Shown here piece after piece: positions 32,950 to 48,616 of a stretch of 64,000 bases of DNA. The notes beneath the pieces were generated by a model. It was not told where the DNA came from and searched no databases. It saw only the letters and a list, made by a program, of their open reading frames with translations. Position 1 is the stretch's first letter. Each line of letters opens with the position of its first letter. The stretch spans positions 20,708,001 to 20,772,000 of the forward strand of contig NC_083567.1 of the NCBI RefSeq assembly GCF_019925205.1, read 5' to 3'. This DNA is from Metopolophium dirhodum. Lineage: Eukaryota; Arthropoda; Insecta; Hemiptera; Aphididae. The translations under genes and the position numbers were made by a program.

Positions 32950-35900
32950 CTAAAAAAAAAATTGAAGGAGGGTGTTGGCGCCCACAGGCAAATGCAGTTT
33001 AAAAACAAAAAAAAATTAAAAAAAAAATATTATTGTAGGAATAAAAATTTCAGTCTATACAAAAAATTCATCTAGTCACATAACAAAAAAAAAAATTGAA
33101 GGAGGGTGTTGGCGCCCGAAGGCAAAAGAATTTTAGAAAAAAAAAAAATTGAAATTAAAAACTTCAAACTAAAATGTCCAGAATCTTAAACAGAAAAAAA
33201 CTATTCAAAATATTTTGTTCATTAATGATGGATTATTCAAAGTGCACCAGGCTATCAATGTTCAAAAAGTATATACAAAAAATTCAACTAGAGTTGCATA
33301 ACAAAAATAAAAATTGAAAGAGTGTGTTGGCGCCCGCAAGCAAATGCCATATAGATAACAAAAAAGAAATTTAAAAAAAAATGTTATTGTAGGAATGCAC
33401 ATTAAAAAGTCTATACAAAAAATTCAACTAGTCACATAACAAAAAAAAAATTGAAGGTGGGTGTGGGCGCCCGCAGGCAAAAGCATTTTAGAAAATAAAA
33501 AAAAAATTTGGAAAAAAATTTACATTAAAAACACACATTACGAAGTTCAAACTAAAATGTCCTAACCAAATCTTAAACAGAAAAAACTATTCAAAATATT
33601 AAGTTCATTGAAGAATGATTATTCATGGGGCACCAAGTTATCAATTTTCAAGTCAATACAAAAAATTTAACGTATGAATACACATTACATAGTACAAACT
33701 AAAATGCCCAGAATCTTAAACAGAAACAACTATTCAAAATATTTAGTTCATTAAAGAATTATTTAAAGGGTAACAGAAAGTCAATGTTTAAAAATTTGGC
33801 TAGAGTTAAAATCATAAAAAAAAAAATGAAGGGAGGTGTTGGCGCCCGCAGGCAAGTCGATTTTAGAAAACAAAAAAAAAATTTTCAAAAAAATTTAGAA
33901 AAAACTATTCAAAATATTTAGTTCATTAAAGAATGATTATTCATGGGGCACCAAGTTATCAATTTTCAAGTCAATACAAAAAATTCAACTAGAGTTACAT
34001 AACAAAAAAAAATTGAAAGAGGGTGTTAGCGCCCGCAGGCAAAAGCATTTTAGAAAACAAAAAAAAAATTTAAAAAAAAAATTATTGTAGGAATACACAT
34101 AACAAAGTCTATACAAAAAATTCAACTAGAGATACATAACAACAAAAAAAATTGAAAGAGGGTGTTGGCACCCGCAGGCAAATGTAGTATAGAAAACAAA
34201 AAAAAATTTAAAAAAAAATATTATTGTAGGAATGCACATTACAAAGTCTATACACAAAATTCAACTAGTCACATAACAAAAAAAAAATTGAAGGTGGGTG
34301 TGGGCGCCCGCAGGCAAAAGCATTTTAGAAAATAAAAAAAAAATTTGGAAAAAAATTTACATTAAAAACACACATTACGAAGTTCAAACTAAAATGTCCT
34401 AACCAAATCTTAAACAGAAAAAACTATTCAAAATATTTAGTTCATTGAAGAATGATTATTCATGGGGCACCAAGTTATCAATTTTCAAGTCAACACAAAA
34501 AATTTAACGTATGAATACACATTACATAGTACAAACTAAAATGCCCAGAATCTTAAACAGAAACAACTATTCAAAATATTTAGTTCATTAAAGAATTATT
34601 TAAAGGGTAACAGAAAGTCAATGTTTAAAAATTTGGCTAGAGTTAAAATCATAAAAAAAAAATGAAGGGAGGTGTTGGCGCCCGCAGGCTACTCGATTTT
34701 AGAAAACAAAAAAAAAATTTTCAAAAAAATTTAGAAAAAACTATTTAAAATATTTAGTTCATTAAAGAATGATTATTCATGGGGCACCAAGTTTTCAATT
34801 TTCAAGTCAATACAAAAAATTCAACTAGAGATACATAACAAAAAAAAAAATTGAAGGAGGGTGTTGGCGCCCGCAGGCAAATGCAGTATAGGAAACAAAA
34901 AAAAATTTTTAAAAAAATATTATTGTAGGAATACACATTAAAAAGTCTATACAAAAAATTCAACTAGACACATAACAAAAAAAAAAATTGAAGGAGGGTG
35001 TTAGCGCCCGCAGGCAAATGTATTTTAGAAAACAAAAAAAAATTGAAATTAAAAACTTCAAACTAAAATGTCCAGAATCTTAAACAGAAAAAAACTATTC
35101 AAAATACTTAGTTCATTAATGATGGATTATTCAAAGTGCACCAGGTTATCAATGTTCAAAAAGTATATACAAAAAATTCAACTAGAGTTGCATAACAAAA
35201 ATAAAAATTTAAAGAGGGTGTTGGCGCCCGCAGGCAAAAGCATTTTAGAAAACAAATAAAAAATTTAAAAAAAAAATTATTGTAGGAATACACATAACAA
35301 AGTCTATACAAAAAATTCAACTAGAGATACATAACAAAAAAAAAAATTGAAAGAGGGTGTTGGCACCCGCAGGCAAATGCATTTTAGAAAACAAAAAAAA
35401 ATTTTAAATAAAATATTATTGTAGGAATACACATTACAAAGTACAAACTAAAATGCCCAGAATCTTAAACAGAAACAACTATTCAAAATATTTAGTTCTT
35501 TAAAGAATTACTCAAAGGGTAACAGATTGTCAATGTTTAAAAAATTTGGCTAGAGTTAAAATCATAAAAAAAAAAATGAAGGGAGGTGTTGGCGCCCGCA
35601 GGCAAATCGATTTTAAAAAATAAAAAAAAAATTTTCAAAAAATTTAGAAAAAACTATTCAAAATATTTAGTTCATTAAAGAAAGATTATTCATGGGTCAC
35701 CAAGTTATCAATTTTCAAGTCAATACAAAATATTCAACTAGAGTTACAGTACTAAAAAAAAAAAAAATTGAAGGGAGGGGTTGGCGCCCACAGGCAAATC
35801 GATTTTAGAAAACAAAAAAAAAAATTTGGAATAAAATTTAGAAAAAACTATTCAAAATATTTAGTTCATTGAAAAATGATTATTCATGGGGCACCAAGTT

Positions 35901-38890
35901 ATCAATTTTCAAGTCAATACAAAATATTCAACTAGAGTTACAGTACTAAAAAAAAAAAAATTGAAGGGAGGGGTTGGCGCCTGCAGGCAAATCGATTTTA
36001 GAAAACAAAAAAAAAAAATTGGAAAAAAATTAGAAAAAACTATTCAAAATATTTAGTTCATTAAAGAATGATTATTCATGGGGCACCAAGTTATCAATTT
36101 TCAAGTCAATACAAAAAATTCAACTAGAGTTACATAACAAAAAAAAATTGAAAGAGGGTGTTAGCGCCCGCAGGCAAAAGCATTTTAGAAAACAAAAAAA
36201 AAATTTAAAAAAAAAATTATTGTAGGAATACACATAACAAAGTCTATACAAAAAATTCAACTAGAGATACATAACAACAAAAAAAATTGAAAGAGGGTGT
36301 TGGCACCCGCAGGCAAATGTAGTATAGAAAACAAAAAAAAATTTAAAAAAAAATATTATTGTAGGAATGCACATTACAAAGTCTATACACAAAATTCAAC
36401 TAATCACATAACAAAAAAAAAATTGAAGGTGGGTGTGGGCGCCCGCAGGCAAAAGCATTTTAGAAAATAAAAAAAAAATTTGGAAAAAAATTTACATTAA
36501 AAACACACATTACGAAGTTCAAACTAAAATGTCCTAACCAAATCTTAAACAGAAAAAACTATTCAAAATATTTAGTTCATTGAAGAATGATTATTCATGG
36601 GGCACCAAGTTATCAATTTTCAAGTCAATACAAAAAATTTAACGTATGAATACACATTACATAGTACAAACTAAAATGCCCAGAATCTTAAACAGAAACA
36701 ACTATTCAAAATATTTAGTTCATTAAAGAATTATTTAAAGGGTAACAGAAAGTCAATGTTTAAAAATTTGGCTAGAGTTAAAATCATAAAAAAAAAATGA
36801 AGGGTGTTGGCGCCCGCAGTCTAGTCGATTTTAGAAAACAAAAAAAAAATTTTCAAAAAAATTTAGAAAAAACTATTCAATATATTTAGTTCATTAAAGA
36901 ATGATTATTCATTGGGCACCAAGTTTTCAATTTTCAAGTCAATACAAAAAATTCAACTAGAGACACATAACAAAAAAAAAAATTGAAGGAGGGTGTTAGC
37001 GCCCGCAGGCAAATGTATTTTAGAAAACAAAAAAAAATTGAAATTAAAAACTTCAAACTAAAATGTCCAGAATCTTAAACAGAAAAAAACTATTCAAAAT
37101 ACTTAGTTCATTAATGATGGATTATTCAAAGTGCACCAGGTTATCAATGTTCAAAAAGTATATACAAAAAATTCAACTAGAGTTGCATAACAAAAATAAA
37201 AATTTAAAGAGGGTGTTGGCGCCCGCAGGCAAAAGCATTTTAGAAAACAAATAAAAAATTTAAAAAAAAAATTATTGTAGGAATACACATTACAAAGTCT
37301 ATACAAAAAATTCAACTAGTCACATAACAAAAAAAAAATTGAAGGTGGGTGTGGGCGCCCGCAGGCAAAAGCATTTTAGAAAACAAAAAAAAAATTTGGA
37401 AAAAAATTTACATTAGAAACACACATTACGAAGTTCAAACTAAAATGTCCTAACCAAATCTTAAACAGAAAAAACTATTCAAAATATTTAGTTCATTGAA
37501 GAATGATTATTCATGGGGCACCAATAGTTATCAATTTTCAAGTCAATACAAAATATTCAACTAGAGTTACAGTACTAAAAAAAAAAAAATTGAAGGGAGG
37601 GGTTGGCGCTCACAGGCAAATCGATTTTAGAAAACATAAAAAAAAATTTGGAAAAAAATTTAGAAAAAACTATTCAAAATATTTAGTTCATTGAAGAATG
37701 ATTATTCATGGGGCACCAAGTTATCAATTTTCAAGTCAATACAAAATAATCAACTAGAGTTTCATAACATAAAAAAAAAATTGAAGGAGAGTGTTGGCGC
37801 CCGCAGGCAAATGCATTTTAGGAAACCAAAAAAAAAATTTGAATAAATTTAACTGTAGAAATACACATTACAAAGTACAAACTAAAATGCCCAGAATCTT
37901 AAACAGAAACAACTATTCAAAATATTTAGTTCATTAAAGAATTACTCAAAGGGTAACAGATTGTCAATGTTTAAAAAATTTGGCTAGAGTTAAAATCATA
38001 AAAAAAAAAATGAAGGGAGGTGTTGGCGCCCGCAGGCAAATCGATTTTAAAAAATAAAAAAAAAATTTTCAAAAAATTTAGAAAAAACTATTCAAAATAT
38101 TTAGTTCATTAAAGAATGATTATTCATGGGGCACCAAGTTATCAATTTTCAAGTCAATACAAAATAATCAACTAGAGTTTCATAACATAAAAAAAAAATT
38201 GAAGGAGGGTGTTGGCGCCCGCAGGCAAATGCATTTTAGGAAACCAAAAAAAAAATTTGAATAAATTTAACTGTAGAAATACACATTACAAAGTACAAAC
38301 TAAAATGCCCAGAATCTTAAACAGAAACAACTATTCAAAATATTTAGTTCATTAAAGAATTACTCAAAGGGTAACAGATTGTCAATGTTTAAAAAATTTG
38401 GCTAGAGTTAAAATCATAAAAAAAAAAAATTGAAGGGAGGTGTTGGCGCCCGCAGGCAAATCGATTTTAAAAAATAAAAAAAAATTTTCAAAAAATTTAG
38501 AAAAAACTATTCAAAATATTTAGTTCATTAAAGAAAGATTATTCATGGGTCACCAAGTTATCAATTTTCAAGTCAATACAAAATATTCAACTAGAGTTAC
38601 AGTACTAAAAAAAAAAAAAATTGAAGGGAGGGGTTGGCGCCCGCAGGCAAATCGATTTTAGAAAACAAAAAAAAAAATTGGAAAAAAATTAGAAAAAACT
38701 ATTCAAAATATTTAGTTCATTAAAGAATTATTATTCATGGGGCACCAAGCTATCAATTTTCAAGTCAATACAAAATATTCAACTAGAGTTACAGTACTAA
38801 AAAAAAAAAAATTGAAGGGAGGGGTTGGCGCCCGCAGGCAAATCGATTTTAGAAAACAAAAAAAAAATTTGGAAAAAATTTGACTTTAGG
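32950..38890. repeat. Tandem array (right)
   Basis: Same monomers as the left array in reverse orientation (core ggcgcccgcaggc). The variant 'gtgggcgcccgcaggc' falls near 33463, 34298, 36434 and 37349. The roughly 1,280-bp higher-order period of the left array is not reproduced here, so the arrays have rearranged independently or been partly collapsed in assembly. Confidence 0.85.
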
Positions 38891-41800
38891 AACACGCTTT
38901 ATGAGTACACGGGTACTCAGCGTACTACCAGGTATAGCCGGTTAATCTTGAAAAATATTTATACAAATGAATTGAAAAAAAAATTGTTTGATAAATCTGT
39001 GTGAAATAACACTAAACAAAAGAATACGCTGGAAGCTAAATACTGCAATACATATTAACTACAATCCAAAAACTAGGTATTGTTTACATTATAATAATAC
39101 GAACAGTTATTATGATCAGAGGTGTATCACCGTAATATATGTATTAGAAAATGTATAAAAACGAATGTAATTTATAAAGGATGCAAAAAAATTAAATCAG
39201 AAAAAGGTCCTGCACGGAAGTTATTATGTGATTGTAATTTATGAAGGACACAAAATAATGTTTAATTTAAAATAATATTGTGTTTGGCTGGGTCTACAGT
39301 CAATACTAAATAACAAACTATAAAGTCTAAATGTAAATAAAAACATAGTCAGATATCTGTTTTAGTCTTTGTAAATATGTGCGGAAAAAAATTAGATATA
39401 GTTCAATGTAAAAAAATGTGGAAAGAAAACCCTCAGAATTCTTTGACAGTAGGATAATAAAACACAAAACTATATTTTAAATTAAAACTATTGATTTTAT
39501 ACATTTTCTATTTACAAAAGCTCATAAGTATTGAAAACCTTATAAAATCCTAAAAAAATTATATTTTGTTATATTTTAAAATACATTTTATAATTTGTTG
39601 TGTTAAAAAAATCGTTATTTAATGTTGGCTGTATTTAAGTTTTTAATAACTATACTGGTACAACTCTAGCTGACAGTCTTTAAGACCGTGTTAAAAACTA
39701 TAATAATTAGTTAACGTCTAATTTACTGTCCTATCCTAACCTAACCTAACATAACCAAATTAATAATATTTAAATATTTTCTTTCGTTGTTATGTTTACA
39801 ATATCGAATACCTTTAAAGTTAGTAGGAAAACATCATCGCAAAGCTCTCGACTAGTGATTGTAGTCGTCTATCATCATCATAGCTTCAACTAATCTTAGG
39901 TTTACCAAACTAGCTTCTTATGACTAATCACATTAGGACACTTTGAATAAAAATTTCCTGAGTTGCAGGTTGCCGAACTTATAAGTGATTGATTATCAAG
40001 TTGATCCTTAAATTGTTGACACCTTAGTTCCCCTCGAAGACCGCTGGTAAGACTATTATTATTTTTTTATTATGTCCTATCCATTATGTTATATCTATAT
40101 TATCTATGATGGAGCCATACCCAGCTCACTCGTGTAAACAATTTGAAGCACATAAAAGCGATTAACGAGTCTCTATTAATGATAATATGAAATCCCAGAC
40201 CTGTCCCCCATACTCTGATATTAAGAGCCCAGCCCACCTTCATATTCTCTATGCAAAAAGTAAATCTAAGACAAATTTTTAAATCAATGCACAGTCTCTC
40301 TATTGTACTAATATTTGTGATTTCATTAATTTTCAGTATTTTGTATAATTAGATTGGGAAAACATAAGACAATATCATTTACAAGACTGTGACTAACACA
40401 ATCATACTTTGATAAAAGTATATGATATAAGTACCTTCTATATTTGAATTCTTCGTTTTTTTCCCGGTACTTTATTGGTGGACGGCACTTTAACAACGGT
40501 CCCTCGATCTACTAAGGCAACCTTGAGGCATTTCCTTTTAGGAAATTAATTAAATTCTCAAACATAACTCTTAATTCAAGAGTTTGTAACTAATATAATA
40601 TATGTTATGATATTTATGGACGACACTTGCACCATGGCCCCTCGATATAGTAATGTGGCGACCCGGCACATCTCTTTTAGATAAATGATAAAATACTTAA
40701 TCAAGTCATCCAATTTACTAAACATTTATGTTTTGTAGATAATTTGAAGAAAAATTTAAAATTGAAGAGAGACTGTGTGAATTAACAAAATTTGTGGTAT
40801 GAAATGTTTATTTTAACACCTGTTATAATGTATTATAATGAACTTAAGTTAATTTTTTATAATGTACTAAGTAAACATTTGAACGTTTATTACAATATAT
40901 GTATATTATACATAGATTTTAAGTATGATTTTTTTTAGTTTTTTTTTTGATAGTTACCTACCTACTACAATACAAGACACTTTATTTTTATATTTTGAAG
41001 CAACATTATATGTTTTGGATTATTTAGATCTATATAAACTAAATTACCTTATTAAGAAATACCTATATTATGTCACGGTCCATAGTTTATAGTTTTGTTT
41101 CATTTATAATAATAATGTTTTTAATATACTTTTTCATAAATTAATATTTATTACAGTTGGCTTTTATGATTTGTTTGAACTATTAGTAAGTATTTTTTTG
41201 GGGAGATCCCTATTATTACAACACCGTTACCAATATGCGTTTTTTTTCTGGTTAGTTAATATAATTGCATGTTTTCATGATTTCTTCGTATTTATACTTA
41301 TTTTCTTAAAATGTTTTTATATTTTCGGTTCATCCGTTACCTACCTACCAAGTGTGTAAATAAAGAATTTTTTTTGTAAACCAATTTGAATTATTATTTA
41401 TTAATTTAAAAAAATTTTAATAAAAACGTTTTCATTCAGTATTTTTTTGAATATTTTATTATTTTTAATATTTTTGAATATTTCAGTGCATATATTTGCC
41501 TGTTTTTAGTGCATACATGCAGGCAAATATTTAACACTTAAGAGGATGCCAGATTTTTAGCGCACCATTTATTTCTCTCTCCGACCCACGCACAGTCATT
41601 TTAGTGTTTTCTTAATCGTACATTTGGTATGCTACGCGTGGGTCAAAGATGGAAAACAAATAGTGCGCTGACATCCCAACCAGCAACAAGTTTACACGAG
41701 TGAGCTTTGTATGGCTCCATCATAGATAATAAAGATATGGATAGGACATAATGGTCTTATCAGCGGTCTTCGTCCTTCGAGGGGAACAATTGAGGCCAAA

Positions 41801-43892
41801 TAAAGTATACTCATATCGAGTATCGACTATCAATATAAAGGAGCCTCAATTGCCTTCCCCTCCGGGAACGCGGCCTCAAATGTATTTAACATAGGCGTGG
41901 ACTATCCATGGTGTCAACAATCAGAGGATCAACTTGATAATCAAACACGGCAACCAAGTTCGGCAACCTGCAGCAACTCAGGATCTTTTGATTCAAAGTG
42001 TACTAATGAGTCATAAGAAGGTTAGTTAGGTAAACCTATGGTTAGTTGAAGCTAGTGGCCTTTGCAATTCAAGATCTTATCCTACGTATTCGGCATTGTT
42101 AACATAACTATTCTACCTTTACACTTTTTCTTCCCCCGTCTCTCACAGCTATATACAGGTTCAGCCACTCTCATTCCACACCTCCATATGATCGGTATTC
42201 TGTCTATCCATCTCTTCTTCAGTCTTCTCGCCCCTCATTTCCCACCTAAATTAACTAACTTCTATAGCCACTCTCACTAACTCTTATCATACAGTGGCCG
42301 AACCACCTAAACCTATTCTCTCTTGTTTTCACTACAATATGTACACTACCCTACACTACCCTTAATTAATTGATTTCTTATTCTATCCTCTTTTGTACCT
42401 TAACACCTTACTTATTATTCTCATATCTGCTACCCTCACTCCACTTACCTACCCTAACCTTACATTTATTTTTCATCTTTCCCTTTCATACACCAAACAT
42501 TCTGAAATCCTGTTGACCCATTTCCTTATCTTCGCCATATTACACACTACCTAATTCCTATTCACCCAGTCTCTAGTTACCTACAAGTCATCGTACTTGA
42601 TTATCGGTGAAAATATTTAAATATCATTGAGCGAATTCCCTACTCGAAAGAATTGCTTAAAAAAATATCATACCTCACCAATTTTCTAATTTTGAACACG
42701 ACTTTATTGATAGCCCGAATAGTGTTATACCGGTATAGTTACAATACAAATATTGAAAATTTTCGGGCAATACATCCCCTGATCAATTATTATAATTATC
42801 AATTATTATTATTATTATTTTTTTTATTTTATAATAAAAAAAAAACCTACTGAGAAATAAGAAAATACATACCCCGTGACTATACTCTCTCTACATCTCG
42901 CTAATTGAAACTTATCTAGTATACAATACTAGTACCTTTATGATCTGTAATATATTCTGGTGTTCGATGAAAAAGATTGAAATAAGATTATATAAATATA
43001 TATTTTTTTGGTTTTGAATATGAAAGCTGTGAGATGATCGATATGAATTTTGTGAGAAATCTAGAGGTACTAGAAAACTGAGACGAGTGTGTTGAATGAA
43101 ATAAATTAAAAAATTGATTAACACAACAATCGGTTAAAAATTAATTTAATTCAAATAATGAGATAAACCTTATTAGATCATTTAAATTGTCCAGAACAAG
43201 CCCCCAGTTGTTGGTCGCATGCCAATTTTAACCATATACTAGACCACAAGTTTATAGACATTCTATAATGTATTCTCCTGCCGGTGACACTGTTGGGGAA
43301 AATATATTTTTTTAGTAATTAAATTACGATACGAATTATAAATTACGTAGGTACTTGTCCAATACTCGACTACCAGAATTAAAATTAAAGAATGTGATAT
43401 ACCTAGGTAACCTATCGATCGATTCTAAAACAGAAACTTAACCTAGGCACAAATAATATCACAATATCAAATAGTGAAATGTGAAAATTTGAAGAAAATT
43501 TCCCTTAGGTATATCCCGTAAAACCCCCCCAAAAAAACGTACGTTTGAGGTGTTCTCTAGGTATGATCTGCTATGTACTTACAAATCATATTAAATAACA
43601 TTAATCATTATGTATTTTCTTATTTTATTAGGTAGGTATAAAAACCTACCTTCCTACTTATAAAAGTATTGCCTAATCATTGATTTCAAATTTTAAAAAC
43701 TATTCTACTATAACAATAAATTAACAGTTGTAGGCAAAGTATTATAATTTAAGGTATTTTTCATAATTTTTGCACACCTATAAAAACTGGATTTTAAAAA
43801 TTACTATACGTCTAGCGGGTATATAAGTTTGTCTGACAATAAATATTTACATTAGGTCTACCGCCTCAACAGAATAGAAGGACAAGACTTAC
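38891..43892. other. Right-arm counterpart of 7443-12390
   Basis: Holds the mirror of the long-TIR element (39893-42052, TA at both borders) and the decayed LINE 3' end on the minus strand (about 42057-42540). The rest is AT-rich and gene-free. The plus-strand open frame at 42062-42280 is the antisense of the LINE remnant and is not a gene. Confidence 0.6.
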
Positions 43893-44020
43893 GTAATTAT
43901 TTATTCTTCCGGCGAAACGCGTTCCCTTCGAGTGTATAATATTGTCCAGTGTCAGAGCTGTGCATCTCCGCCAAGGAAAATGCAGCGCGCGTCTTCATAT
44001 CTCCGATCCAAAAGTTCAGT
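43893..44020 (-). other. Exon-like cassette 3, right-arm copy
   Basis: Mirror of 7315-7442 with the same length, acceptor-like start and GTAAGT. It has one visible change (ctccgccaagg against ttggcggaa on the other arm). It keeps the open frame to the RRKNK ending. Confidence 0.4.
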
Positions 44021-46415
44021 CTGGAAGTATTGAGATTAATGACATTTATAAAAATAGGCACCTAGTTTAATAATGAGAATGGAACGAAATATGTGAGTAC
44101 GTATTGGAATCGCTGTTCGTCTCAGACGATTGTCATTTGCCATAGATTATTTATAATTATAACCCCACCGTCCTAATCATAGAAAATATATATATGGTCC
44201 TAACCGATGGATGATGGATATTTTTACATTATCTTCAAAAAAAACATTTATTTGTTTCTACTAGACGCAAATGCGGTAAATTGAATTCAAATTTATAATA
44301 TAGATAACGGTTTTTTTTACTTGGTAACCATTCATTTATTACTTGGTTTATTAACAAATTCTAATTGATATAAAATAGTAATTGAATAAAAATAGTTTTA
44401 TTGATCCCAATATTTAAAAATAATGTTTCAAATAAAATAATAAAAAAAATTTAAGAAATACCTATTAATTAATATGTATTACCTAAATAACAAAATAACT
44501 AAATAAATTCGTAGCTTAATTAAATGTCCAGAAAAATTAAAAGTCCAATTTAAACGAATATAAAATATAATTTAGATAGGTGTATAGGTAGTGTATTCGT
44601 TATAGGACATCAGTCAATCAGATGCTATTTAATATTTTAAAATAAAAAACTTCGACAATAATTCCATATTGGCAAGTGTTGTTTTCTATAACTGAAGACC
44701 GAAGTTATAGTATCGAGCATAATGGGTACGTACAAAAATAGAAATATAATTTAAAAAAATTACCTTTATTTAATTGTATTTAATTTTTTTTTAATAAGTT
44801 TTTATAATATTGACTTCAACCCATATAAATGTTCTTATTTCATTTTTTCAATTCGTTGATAATATATGAAACGAATTCTTTGCTTGGAAAGCAATGTTTA
44901 GAAAATTCAGAAAATGCAGTTTATATTTAAATCCGTGGCCTAATTATAAATAATAATTTCTGATGCATTGATGCTGAAGAGTGAGAGAGGTGCACAATCA
45001 TCCGAACCGAAATCTAACATCTTAAACACTTAATATAAACAATTTTTCACACACGCGTCATGGTATGAAAATAAAAAATATTTATAATTAATATTTATAC
45101 CGATTATCTACCGATTTATACCGATCTTCTATATTAATAATAATTATAAATATATAGCAATAACAAATCATTTTTTAGTAGCGGCCAACCGGGAAAGTTC
45201 CCAGTATCCCGCCGGCCCAGTCCGCTCCTGGTTCATATTGTAACCGAAAAATCTAAATAATCTATTATAAACACAGTTACTTTTTACAGATATTATAAGT
45301 TAAAATTTGGACGAAATAACATATTAAAACCAAAAATAACGATTTTAGTTATTTTGTTGTAATTTAAAAATAGTAAGTATTCGCGGATTTATGAAACTTT
45401 TAGAGTATATTATTATAATTTATAGACACGATGACACTTTCAAATGTTATTATTTGGGCAAAAATGACTTTAACCTACTATTGTAGGTGCTAATGTCTAA
45501 TAGTAAAATAAATTACTTTAATATCAATATTATTTATTAGTTAACGATGTCTTTGCTCAGGATCATTTTTCGTTTGTTCGTTTTGTATTTTAATAATTTA
45601 TACATAGATATATTGTTATTACTAATAATTATAGTAGGTGTGTTTATTTTATTTCATTAATTAATTTAATACTATACCAATAAATTATATATTAATTAAT
45701 AATTTTTGAAACATTGTGTTCGAAAAAATAAAAATAAATGTGATTTTAATTAGTCTTGTAATGTACCTACCTATATGTAAAAAATAAATAAATATAATAA
45801 TAACTATTGAACTTTTAGGGACATAATAGGTAACACATTCGTGTATGTAGTATTACACTATTTATATACCTATACGAGTATATGAGTAGGTATGTTATTC
45901 ATAGGTGCGCACACGTCAGGTTAAGCAGTTGACCATTCCGTGAATATTACTTTTATGTGTGCATGGTTATACGGCCCTAATCCCTATGATATAGAATATA
46001 GATATTAGGTGAACAATAGAAGTTAAGTATGTGACACTAAATTAATAGCTACCTATAACTTGTAACGTTGTATTTGGAAAAAAAAATACCAGTTATTAAT
46101 TAAAATTGTATCTTATGACTATTATCAGTTATAAGTTATAACATATATTTCTATAAATTAAACCAAAACATATATATATATTTATATATATTGAGTACCC
46201 TATAAAGGTATGCACCTATTAATTATAATTATTCTACGAACAGGGACTGGAAAAACGACGACGACGTTTATATCTCGCGTATTTTATACATTTCTAGTCC
46301 GGAACTAAAATATGCGCCTACAACACTTGGATAGCACATTTTTCGTGACATAAAATATTTGTTTTAAGTCTTAAAAGTAAATTTAAGCCCCAAAAGAATA
46401 TAAAAACAAACTTAC

Positions 46416-46499
46416 TTTAATTATCGACTCCTTCGGCGGAATCCGTGACGTGTGTGAATTGCGACGCCCATGAGGAAACGCTCCAGAATACAGCCAGAA
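46416..46499 (-). other. Exon-like cassette 2, right-arm copy
   Basis: Mirror of 4835-4918, identical in the stretch compared, with the same ending FRRRSR and stop. Confidence 0.4.
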
Positions 46500-48051
46500 C
46501 TTAGAATATTGTGATTTATGAAAAATAAAATTATACGAAACACAGTAAGTTTTTTGCTCATATCTTCTTTGCTTATTGAAATTTTAGAATTTTTAGTCGA
46601 ATGTGTCTTCTGCAACGACTCTGAGATTTGCCATAGATAAATAAATAAATGATAGATATTATACTAGGTACATCAATATGATGAATCCACGGATATAATA
46701 TAATGCAACTTTTTGTATCAAAGAGTTCCGTGTTAAGGAACAATAATTGTTTGTTCATTGACATTTGATATGACAATAAACCAAAATAGTTTATAATTTT
46801 GATTATAATAATATTTTATGGGTATTATTTAAATTATATTTTCGTTTATCAATTTAATTATTGATTAAGGTGGTGAATAGATATCAGAAGCACAATAATA
46901 TTTTTTTAAGAGCATATTGTATTTTATGAATTATTAAATAAAAATGTGATTACTGGATTTTAGAGGTACAGTAAATTCATCAAATACTATAATACCAACT
47001 AGATTTCTAAAACTCCGAGTCCATAATTCTAGATTCTGAGCGGATCGATGACTGTATTAATTTTACAATGATGTGTTCTTTATTTTTTAATATTTTTAAT
47101 TATTTTTTCTTGGTGGTCTGTGTAAACGATAAGTATTCGTAATAAAGATTCAATTTTCATATATAATATTATTTTATAGGCACTCAGTATATGTAATCAT
47201 ATGTTTATTTTTAGTTTAGTTTAGTTGTAGGTATTTAGTAAATAATAATAGGTATACGAAATTGTTTTTTCGAATAGCAATTTATTGTTTGTATTAGTAC
47301 CTACACCATAATAGGGAACTAAAATTTTGTAAATGATGTACAAATGTATTTTTGGTGTTTTAAGGCTGCTGTAAGATCGATTTATGAGAATCCTTGCATT
47401 AAATTGTTAGGAAAATTTGATATGAATAATTATTTTATTACATATAGGTAAGTCGATCAGAAACTATATTTACACTGAATGTTAATAGTAAAAAGCTATT
47501 AAAATATCTATTATTTGTATTTATTTGTTAATAATAATTAAGACTTAAATATTAGCAGTAATCTTGTTCCTTTCACAAAATGTTTTTTAATTATTTTTAA
47601 TTTAATTTACATTTATACGTTTGGCATTTATCCCAAAGTTATCTCTGAATAATAATTCAATGATTCAATTTAATAGTTACATTATATGGATTATAAAAAC
47701 TACAGTTTCCAGCTTTTACTACAACATTGTTTTATGTTTTTAATTTTTTTAATTCAGTCTGCACCTTGTGTCGGTGATTTTACACGTAATATAATAAAAT
47801 TGATACTAGTGATGAGTAGGTACTTGATTGTTTAATCAAATTATTTACACGATTTCAATAAAAAAATATCTATGAAGTATAAACATCCGCATTTCTATTA
47901 ACTATAAATTCATAATTGTATGAGCTATACATGTTACATATATTTTTCGAAAAAATTATTTAAAAAAACAAGAATAATTCCTATTTTACGCCTAATTTAA
48001 GTCTAAAAAGTAAATGTAAAATAGTAGGTAATAATATGAAAACAAACTTAC

Positions 48052-48154
48052 TCGTAAACATCTACTCTTCCGGTGAAACGTAGCTAGAGTGCCGCCATCG
48101 CCGAAGAAACAGCCATCTTCATCCATCTCCATCTAATCATCTCACTCCGATGAA
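48052..48154 (-). other. Exon-like cassette 1, right-arm copy
   Basis: Mirror of 3180-3282 with the same 103-nt length and splice-like borders. One substitution is seen (gatgatta against gatgctta). Confidence 0.4.
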
Positions 48155-48616
48155 CTGAAACTTGAAAGTATCGAAATACTTTATGAAAATAACCTGATCA
48201 TAATGAAATTTGCGAGTTTTTATTAAAACTTACATTATAATATGTACGGTTTAACGAACTGTCTGTTTATATTAGTGGCTTATTGTTTTTTTGTTCACTG
48301 AAATCAAAATATACACTATATTATATTTATAATACAATAGTATTTGCTGAAATTATTAGAATTGTTAACCGTCGCCGACGAATTTCGACAATTGACCATT
48401 TCCATAGATATTATAAAATATATTGTTTATTATGATAAACCCATAGAACTTATATATTATAGTATTATCTAGTACTATCAGTATTATCAGTACCTATACG
48501 GTATATTGATAAATCGTATGTTCTTTTACAGAAATCTTTGTCATCTGCAATGCACCTATTCTGGTTTTCTATTTCAATTATAGTTCGCATGCCAAATTTA
48601 ACTATACAAACTGGTC

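Noticed and set aside
32950..38890. tggcgccc within the tandem array, resembling a tRNA-Lys primer-binding site
   Set aside because: Only the first eight bases match. The motif recurs in every monomer with no LTR ends beside it, so it is part of the satellite.
12400..38890. CRISPR-like array of regularly spaced repeats
   Set aside because: Eukaryotic satellite: spacers are themselves repeated, monomers are longer than CRISPR units, and no cas genes are present.
42062..42280. 72-codon frame also present at 9236-9018
   Set aside because: It is the antisense of the decayed LINE 3' end; presence in both arms follows from the inverted repeat, not from selection.
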